Assembly: GCA_015075405.1 (NCBI GenBank)
Contig: JABTUK010000001.1
Location: forward strand, 186,001-250,000
Source: Anaerolineales bacterium
GTDB taxonomy: Bacteria; Chloroflexota; Anaerolineae; 4572-78; J111
Reading direction: 5' to 3'
DNA: 64,000 bases
Shown: in pieces, positions 58,098-64,000 of the stretch
How positions within the stretch are numbered: position 1 is the first letter of the stretch
How the letters are laid out: each line of letters begins with the position of its first letter
Program-made: the position numbers and the translations under genes
The notes under the pieces: model-generated
Told to the model about the DNA's origin: nothing
Databases searched by the model: none
The model's input: only the letters and a program-made list of their open reading frames with translations

Positions 58098-61000
58098 TTA
58101 TTCTCCATCTCTTGGTTTGTAGAAAGGTCTCGTATGGGGGCCATCCACAACTTGACCTTTATCATTGAGAACAGTATGCACAATAATACGTTCCCCGGTT
58201 AGAATATTCTCATATATTTCCTGAACACTTACTCCACCTTGTCGCCCCCCTCTTCTTGTTGACCGTTCTGTATGCGCTGATATTAACTTCCAATCTTTAC
58301 CCAATTGTGATGTCCAAACATTGGGCACCCCAATACTTGTAGTAGGAAATGAAGTACTCAATGGCGTTTGCGGCCCAAATGATGGGAACGTCCATGTATT
58401 CGGCCCAGCGTAGGGTGGTACACCGGCTGGCCAGTCAAGGCACTGCGGTTCAGCAGCCGGAAATGGCGATTGCTGGCTGTATGTTCCGGGCGGCAGAATG
58501 TTAAAGCCCGGCAAAACTTGACCCACCTCTCTTCCCGCATAAGCAATTGCCGGAACCGCCAGGGCTATAAGGGCAACGATAACCGTCCCTGCCCCAGGGG
58601 ATTCATACAACTGGGAACCGCCACTCCCTCCGGTGAGACAGTTATCATACTCCACGACCGCCAGATTGCCCCCGCCGATACAACCCATCAACCCACTCGG
58701 GTCCACCCGATTAACCGGATTCCCCTCGACATAACTGAAGCCATTCAACGACTGCGGGCGCATCAGGTCGCCGGGATAGGGGTCTTTGCTCAGGAAGATG
58801 GCATTGGAAGGGTCATACCATCTGGCCCGCAAGTGCAAGAGTTGAACATCGTTTTCCCACCACTCGCCGGTAAAGGCGTAGGGCGGCATCGTTACCGGCT
58901 CAGTTGCGCCTGCTGGGGTGACCTGCACCTCATTTACATCCAACTGGATTGACGGAAATTGAGTATTGGCGCTCAGGTGGAGAAATAACGCAACCGGCGT
59001 CTTCGTCACCGGCGTGGTGTAACTCGGATTGAAACTGCCCTGGATCGAGGGATAGTTATAAATGTAATCCGTGCTTCTATCAGCATAGTAGACGGAGAAT
59101 CGCGAAGTTGTAAAGGTTGGGGCTGTCATTACCGCGCTAATCGTCAGCGAGCCGGGCACACCACTGAGCCGCCTCTCAACTGTAAGCCCCGAACCGGCCC
59201 CCGTGGCCGACAGCCGCATCAGCCCCGGTGGATTAGATAGCGATATTGTTCCTGACCCTGATATAACTGCATTGAGCGGGTTCCACCCTTCCAAATTGGC
59301 GTTGAACGTGTTACGGAAAGAATTGGTCGCTTGGGGCTGCCCGTAGGGGTCGTACTCGCGCCAGCCCACGACTTCTGTCCCGCTTATGACCTGCCGCACC
59401 GAACCTAAGCCATCATTGAGCAGATACACGCGCTGGTTGGCTGAGTTCTGAGCCATCATCATTCCTGGCAGGTGCAAATACCGCGTCCCCTGGTTGGTAG
59501 CGATGACTTCCGGCAGCCCGGCGGCCCCATCCAAAGCATAATTGGTGGCCGTCGCCCCAACGGTTTGCCGCACTCGGTTACCCCAGCCATCATAGGTTAC
59601 TTGTAAGGCAGCATCCGCCCCCACACTGGAAATCAAACGATTAGCAGCGTCGTAAGTGTTGGTAATCACCCCAGTATTTGTTAAGTTGCCGTTGTTGTCC
59701 CAAGTATACGCCCGATTGTTGACCTGGGTCAAGCGGTTGGCAGTGTCATATTGATAGATGGTTGTTTGGAGGTGAGAGGCCTCCTCTAGACGATTGCCAG
59801 CCGCATCGTAGGTATAAACGTAGTTTTCGCCGGTAGAGTAGCGGGCATTGGTCAAACGGGAGAGGCTGTCGTAGGTATAGACCAAGGTGCGGGTGATCCC
59901 CGACCCAACGAGGGCGGTTGCGAAGAGGGAGGAGTCGCTGCGGTAGATAAGCGGCAGGAAAAGGGTTAGATTGGGGTCAGGGGTCAGGGATTGAGGGGCA
60001 GAGGTTAGGGGCTGGGGAGCAGTCAGGGTGGCAGCCGTAGTCCCACCTTTAAGGATGAGCGGCAGGTACAAAATCGCCTGGCGGCTGTCGCTGGTCGGCG
60101 GTTCGCCACTGTTATCTGGGCCTTCTCCGATCAGGCTAAAAGGACTAAGAGAACCACTACCACCGGGTATAACCAACGTCTCGGTGACGCGCCGCCGGTT
60201 GCCGGCTGCGTCCAGGGTGTAGTCGTAAATCGCCAAATCGCCGGCGCTGCTGCTGTGATTCAACCGGGTCAAGCGGCCGGCGGGGTCATAGAGGTAGGTT
60301 GTTGTTACCCCGGTGGGCAAATTCAAGGTCGCCAGCCGCCCGGCGGTGTTATAGGTGTAGGTGTAGCGCCCGCCGGTCCAATCGGTGACATTTTTCAGGC
60401 GATTGACCGCATCGTAGGTGTAGCTAACCCCCTGGTTATTCGGATAGGTCAGGCCGGCGCGCGGGCCGGCCAGATGGTAGGTGTAGGTGATGGTCTGACC
60501 GGCCCCATTGGCGCTGCCGGTCAGGCGATACAACTTGTCGTAGCTGTAGCTGGTCGTGCCCGTGCCGTCTAGCATGCTGGTCACGTTGCCCATCTTGTCG
60601 TAGTTGAAGGTTACATCGGCGGTGCTGCCGGGGTAGTTGATGAACTTCACCCGGTTGGCCGGATCATAGGTATAGACGGTTACCTGGTTTTTGGCATCGG
60701 TGATAACGCTGGTGTTGCCAACGGCATCATAACTGTAACGGGCGGTCAGGGTCAACGGGTCGGTCAGGCTGATGAGGCGGTTGAGATCATCATATTGGAG
60801 ATTTTGGATTTTAGAGTTTGGATTTTGGATTTGGGTCAGGTTGCCGACCGGGTCATAGCGATAGCGAGTGGTCACGTCCTGGTCGGTAACAGATGGGTTG
60901 AAACTCCCGTCCTGGTAGTTCTCGATGACGCTGGTTAGGCGGTTGAGGGTGTCGTAACCATAGCGGGTTTCCACTTGGCTCTGGCCGGGTTTGGAGGAAG

Positions 61001-63497
61001 GGGCCAGCACTTTTTCCAGGTTGCCGACGGCGTCATAATAATATTGGAGATTGGAGATTGGAGATTGAATTTGGGTCAGCCGGTTGAGGGTATCGTAGAC
61101 ATAAGTCATCGTTTCCCCGGCGTTGTTGGTGACACGGGTCAGGTTGCCAACTTCATCATAACCGTAGGTGGTGATCACATCCCGGTCCGGTTCGGCGGGG
61201 TTATACGCGCCATCGTCGTAGTTGAGCACAACCCGGCTCACCTGGCCCAACGGGTTGTACTCAAAATAGGCGCGCCGGTCAAGCGGGTCGTAAATGTACT
61301 TGAGCCGCCCATTGGTATCATATTCGTACCGGGTGATCACATCCTGATCGGGCGCTTCGCCGGCCACGTGGACACCGTTGCTGTAGTTTTGGATAACCCG
61401 GCTCAATCGCCCGGCGCTGTCATACTCGTAACGGGTTTCGACCGATTTTGGGTCAATGAAGCTGGTCAGCCGCCCGGCCCGATCATACCCGTAATCGGTG
61501 ATCAAATTACACTCGGTCGCCGGGCAACTGCTGGTCAGGTAGTTCTCAGTCACGGCGCTGAGCAGGTCGCTGTTGCTGACATATTGGTAACGGGTAACGA
61601 TCCCGCGAGCATTGGTGATTCTTGTCACCCGACCCAGGCTGTCGTAAGTAAAGCCGGTCTGCTGACCTAACGGGTTGGTTATTCTGATCAGGTTGCCGGT
61701 GGCGCTGTCGTAAGTGTAGGTGATGGTTTTGCCGCGCTCGTTGGTAATGTTTGTCACCTGGCCGCGGCTGTTGTAGGTGTAAACGGTGGTACCGGAGACG
61801 GTGGTGATGGTTTTGAGATTGTTGGTCAAATCGTAAGTGTAGCTCAGGGTGTTGTTGCGGGCGTCGGTGATGGAGGTCAGATTGTTACGCGCATCATAAG
61901 CAAAGCGGGTCCGGTTGCCCAGAGCATCGGTGATGGCAGTGGTCAACCCCAGGGTTGTAACGTAGGTGTAGGTAATAGGGTTGTGGCGGGCATCCATGAC
62001 CTTTTTGCGGTTAAAGCCATTGTCAAAGTCATAGCTCTGGCTGCGGCCCAGGGCATCGGTTTGGCCGACCAGCAGGTTGTTTGTGCCATAGGTATCGGTC
62101 AGCACCCGGCCCATTTCGGTGACGGTGCGGGTGTTGCTGCCATAGGTAATTTGGACGATGGGCTGGCCGGCGCCATTCTGCTGGCTCGTCGCTCGCCCCT
62201 GGCTGTCAAAAAAAGTTTTTTCGACAATCCTGTTGGTAGGGTCGGTGACTATGTGCAAATAGTGGTTGCCGCTGTAGGTGTAGGTCCAGGTCATCCCCCG
62301 TGTATCCACCACCTGCGTTAAATCGCCGCTGCCGTTGTAGCTGTAAGTAACGGCCCGCCCGGTGTGATCGGTCACTCTTCTGAGCCGCCCGGCGCTGTTG
62401 TAAGCGAAATCCAGGCTGCGCCCACTGGCAGCGTCGGTGACGCGGGTCAGCGTAATCCCGCCGGTGTAGGTCAAGTGGGTGGCGTTGCCCTGCGGGTCGA
62501 GATGATGGATCAGCCGGCCGGTGTTGGTGAAAACAAAGGTCTCCTGGCTAACTGCTGTAACCGTGTAAATGTAGCTGCTGGGGCCCGTTCCCCCGCGTAT
62601 CATCGTCGCCCACACGCCGGGATAGGCTATATACGTGCCGTTGCCGTTGTCGCCAAAGCGCAGGCGGGACCCATGCGGCGCTTTGAGGATGACCACCCCG
62701 GCCTCGCCGCCGGGGTCTGTTGGGAAGGCCAGCTTGAGGTCGTAATTGTGCGTCCAGCCGTAGCCTAGCGGCTTGGAGTAAACCACTGTACCGGTGACGG
62801 GCAGGCTGTTGTAACTGCGCTCAAAGCGCAAGGGCTGGCCGACGGCGGCAATCTCAAAGTCGGTGGTCTGGTAGTTGTAGTTGCCGCTGAAGGTGTTGAT
62901 GGGAAAGGGGGTGAAGTGATGCTTTGTCTCGTTGCCGCAGAAAGGGCATTCGTTAGGCGCGTAGAGGTGCTGTAACAGGTTGACCGGTTGGTAGGTAGCC
63001 GGGACAAAGCGCACGTAGTCCCAAAGCACCTCTTTTGAACCGCTGGTGAGGGTATTTCCATTCGCACTCAAACGAACATATCTGAACGAGCCTGTATTCG
63101 TAGCAGCCGCACGGGTTAGGGGTTGGGAACAGCCAAAGTTAGGGCACTGAGGAAAGCCCAAAGGAAGATCGCTCCAGGGGCCAGTCGAATCCAAACTGAC
63201 TTGAACCCCAGGAAACACATAGTTAAAGCCGCCATCAGCAAATGATAAACTGTGAGTTTGGGCCTCAACATTTATTCCACCCACTGTTGTTCCACTATTG
63301 AGGGTGATAATTGCTCCCAAGTCATAAATGCCCTGAATAAAATCGCCAGCGTCGCACGGTGGTCCGGGACAAGCAAAATAAATTTTAGCTCCGCCTCCTA
63401 AATTGTCTTCAGGTCCCAATACATTCTCTGGAGTTATTGACACAAACTGAGTTACTTGAGGAATAGAACTTGAGCCTACATTAGAGATTATAGTGAT
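58098..63497 (-). CDS. RHS/YD-repeat polymorphic toxin (5' end cut by an IS)
   Basis: About 1800 residues. The open frame begins at 63497 without a start codon (ITIISNVGSSS then IPQVTQFV); a GTG at 63443 is the first usable start. There is no signal peptide, so the real N-terminus was probably lost when the adjacent IS inserted. A beta-rich N-terminal part is followed by a DUF6531-like start (FPINTFSGNYNYQTTD), then over 25 YD repeats (YDSAGRL, YDAVGNL) making the shell, the core end LHLRARWYD...NPVNRVDPSG, a hydrophobic linker (VIVALIALAVPAIAYA) and a variable tip of about 80 residues (ISAHTERSTRRGGRQGG to FYKPRDGE). The tip has no family that I can name. LPLI-type motifs interrupt the shell twice. 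Confidence 0.88.
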   Translation of the reverse strand: MTIISNVGSSSIPQVTQFVSITPENVLGPEDNLGGGAKIYFACPGPPCDAGDFIQGIYDLGAIITLNSGTTVGGINVEAQTHSLSFADGGFNYVFPGVQVSLDSTGPWSDLPLGFPQCPNFGCSQPLTRAAATNTGSFRYVRLSANGNTLTSGSKEVLWDYVRFVPATYQPVNLLQHLYAPNECPFCGNETKHHFTPFPINTFSGNYNYQTTDFEIAAVGQPLRFERSYNSLPVTGTVVYSKPLGYGWTHNYDLKLAFPTDPGGEAGVVILKAPHGSRLRFGDNGNGTYIAYPGVWATMIRGGTGPSSYIYTVTAVSQETFVFTNTGRLIHHLDPQGNATHLTYTGGITLTRVTDAASGRSLDFAYNSAGRLRRVTDHTGRAVTYSYNGSGDLTQVVDTRGMTWTYTYSGNHYLHIVTDPTNRIVEKTFFDSQGRATSQQNGAGQPIVQITYGSNTRTVTEMGRVLTDTYGTNNLLVGQTDALGRSQSYDFDNGFNRKKVMDARHNPITYTYVTTLGLTTAITDALGNRTRFAYDARNNLTSITDARNNTLSYTYDLTNNLKTITTVSGTTVYTYNSRGQVTNITNERGKTITYTYDSATGNLIRITNPLGQQTGFTYDSLGRVTRITNARGIVTRYQYVSNSDLLSAVTENYLTSSCPATECNLITDYGYDRAGRLTSFIDPKSVETRYEYDSAGRLSRVIQNYSNGVHVAGEAPDQDVITRYEYDTNGRLKYIYDPLDRRAYFEYNPLGQVSRVVLNYDDGAYNPAEPDRDVITTYGYDEVGNLTRVTNNAGETMTYVYDTLNRLTQIQSPISNLQYYYDAVGNLEKVLAPSSKPGQSQVETRYGYDTLNRLTSVIENYQDGSFNPSVTDQDVTTRYRYDPVGNLTQIQNPNSKIQNLQYDDLNRLISLTDPLTLTARYSYDAVGNTSVITDAKNQVTVYTYDPANRVKFINYPGSTADVTFNYDKMGNVTSMLDGTGTTSYSYDKLYRLTGSANGAGQTITYTYHLAGPRAGLTYPNNQGVSYTYDAVNRLKNVTDWTGGRYTYTYNTAGRLATLNLPTGVTTTYLYDPAGRLTRLNHSSSAGDLAIYDYTLDAAGNRRRVTETLVIPGGSGSLSPFSLIGEGPDNSGEPPTSDSRQAILYLPLILKGGTTAATLTAPQPLTSAPQSLTPDPNLTLFLPLIYRSDSSLFATALVGSGITRTLVYTYDSLSRLTNARYSTGENYVYTYDAAGNRLEEASHLQTTIYQYDTANRLTQVNNRAYTWDNNGNLTNTGVITNTYDAANRLISSVGADAALQVTYDGWGNRVRQTVGATATNYALDGAAGLPEVIATNQGTRYLHLPGMMMAQNSANQRVYLLNDGLGSVRQVISGTEVVGWREYDPYGQPQATNSFRNTFNANLEGWNPLNAVISGSGTISLSNPPGLMRLSATGAGSGLTVERRLSGVPGSLTISAVMTAPTFTTSRFSVYYADRSTDYIYNYPSIQGSFNPSYTTPVTKTPVALFLHLSANTQFPSIQLDVNEVQVTPAGATEPVTMPPYAFTGEWWENDVQLLHLRARWYDPSNAIFLSKDPYPGDLMRPQSLNGFSYVEGNPVNRVDPSGLMGCIGGGNLAVVEYDNCLTGGSGGSQLYESPGAGTVIVALIALAVPAIAYAGREVGQVLPGFNILPPGTYSQQSPFPAAEPQCLDWPAGVPPYAGPNTWTFPSFGPQTPLSTSFPTTSIGVPNVWTSQLGKDWKLISAHTERSTRRGGRQGGVSVQEIYENILTGERIIVHTVLNDKGQVVDGPHTRPFYKPRDGE
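60793..61073 (-). repeat. Word-repeat inserts inside the RHS coding sequence
   Basis: At 60793-60834 the words ATTTTGGATTTTAGAG and TTTGGATTTTGGATTTGG, and at 61042-61073 the words TTGGAGATTGGAGATTGGAG, break the YD pattern. They encode QIQNPNSKIQNLQ and QIQSPISNLQ in frame. They match the word families of the intergenic spacers (for example 53035-53090). Confidence 0.6.
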
Positions 63498-63531
63498 TTA
63501 AATTGACGGTAAGATTTTGCGGGGTAATGAT

Positions 63532-63563
63532 GTCTCCTTGTTAAACTTAAGAGACAAGGAGAC
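63532..63563 (+). promoter_or_regulatory. Hairpin covering the transposase ribosome site
   Basis: GTCTCCTTGT (63532-63541) pairs with ACAAGGAGAC (63554-63563). The right arm contains the AAGGAG ribosome site of the transposase. Such hairpins stop translation on transcripts that read in from outside the element. Confidence 0.65.
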
Positions 63564-63571
63564 TCACATCT

Positions 63572-64000
63572 ATGCTTCGTTACCAAAAGTTATCGAAAAA
63601 TCCCCGCAAGTTTCTGGCGATGACTGCCTTTACTGTGCCAGAATTTCAAGCGTTGTTGCCTTATTTTGAAATTGAATTTAACCAGCATGTGGCCGTTTAT
63701 CGGTTGGATGGCAAAGTGCGCCAGAAACGGCGCTACCGTCCTTACAAAAACTCGGTGTTACCGACGATAGAAGACAAACTGCTGTTCATTTTGGTCTATT
63801 TGAAACAAAATTCGTTGCAGGAAGCGCACGCCACCCTGTTCGGGCTGCATCAACCGGACGCCAACCGCTGGATCCATTGTTTGCACCGGCCCTTAACCAA
63901 GCTTTGGCCGCCTTGCTGGTCCTGCCCGCCCGCACGGCGATCAGCCTCAATTTGACGGAAGCCGAGGCCGGGCTTTGATCACTTTGACGACGCACTGAAT
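63572..64000 (+). pseudogene. IS5-family transposase, N-terminal part, frameshifted
   Basis: MLRYQKLSKNPRKFLAMTAF begins an IS5-type N-terminal HTH domain (LPTIEDKLLFILVYLKQNSLQEAHATLFG, then QPDANRWIHCLHR). Near 63890 the expected sequence moves to the next frame (ALNQALAALLVLPARTAISL), while the first frame ends at 63955. A second change may occur near 63975 (GFDHFDDALN in the third frame). Many IS5 members use one programmed frameshift, but two shifts would mean decay. The window ends before the catalytic domain. Confidence 0.65.

Larger units (their letters stand above)
63498..64000 (+). mobile_element. Partial IS5-family element (right end outside window)
   Basis: RHS coding sequence stops at about 63497, and a transposase leader and gene follow in the opposite direction. 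The exact left end is uncertain; it lies between about 63490 and 63510. The element is not a copy of the one at 1507-2573. Confidence 0.65.

Noticed and set aside
60975-61670. Long + strand frames antisense to the RHS gene
   Set aside because: They mirror the YD repeats (GxxxVIVxxD patterns) and are shadows of codon bias.

Overview
The window looks like a chromosome segment of a large-genome Chloroflexota (Anaerolineae or Caldilineae type). This rests on gene style: secreted or membrane proteins with Thr/Pro stalks, STAND regulators with WD40 or TPR tails, SPW/HdeD/YtxH/BON stress proteins, a giant YD-repeat (RHS) protein carrying LPLI-type motifs, and many short structured intergenic repeats. 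It is an inference; gyrB (44048-45982) is the only good phylogenetic marker present.

Region 1 (1-8240, + strand) is an unusual cluster of six genes: a TM protein with a Thr/Pro stalk (cut by the window edge), a cytoplasmic vWA protein split by an IS5-family element, a membrane vWA protein with a C-terminal RING-like zinc finger, a multi-TM protein with a C-terminal FHA domain, a second membrane vWA protein, and a class I glutamine-amidotransferase-like protein. Three of them share a short C-terminal tail motif, [PSG]-x-[RK/Q]-I-[RK]-[LI], in nine copies. This is my best candidate for an undescribed system: a membrane-anchored vWA/FHA/RING signalling or surveillance complex held together by a short linear motif.

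Region 2 (8.3-14.8 kb, - strand) is the core of a mobile element: a double ParB-like protein, a truncated duplicate of one of its modules, a long perfect palindrome, a large serine recombinase, and the wreck of a second recombinase.

Region 3 (14.8-43.7 kb) is a stress/envelope block: NAD(P)-binding protein, GH2 glycosidase with GT2, SPW and HdeD membrane proteins, DUF1269, AI-2E family exporter, histidine kinase and response regulator, rhomboid, HEAT, HTH-STAND-WD40, FtsH, BON, YtxH, DedA/VTT, a Ser/Thr kinase, a hybrid histidine kinase, an anti-sigma factor and an ABC ATPase. Four promoters here carry copies of one elaborate operator: up to eight GGTRAAY half-sites arranged with exact dyad symmetry over 88 bp. 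A 90-bp direct repeat of a recombinase 3' end lies at both edges (14018 and 43614), and the right copy truncates the fourth operator.

Region 4 (43.7-55.7 kb) is more ordinary: gyrB, a small I9-like protein next to a subtilisin, two SnoaL-like proteins, a STAND-TPR regulator, a cytochrome P450 and a 7TM/GAF/PAS adenylate cyclase. Region 5 (55.8-63.5 kb, - strand) is a polymorphic toxin locus: a full RHS protein (5' end cut by another IS), its probable immunity gene, an orphan RHS tip with a SitA6-like toxin domain, a second immunity gene, and a third core fragment. Gene starts, domain borders and family names were judged by eye; no searches were run.
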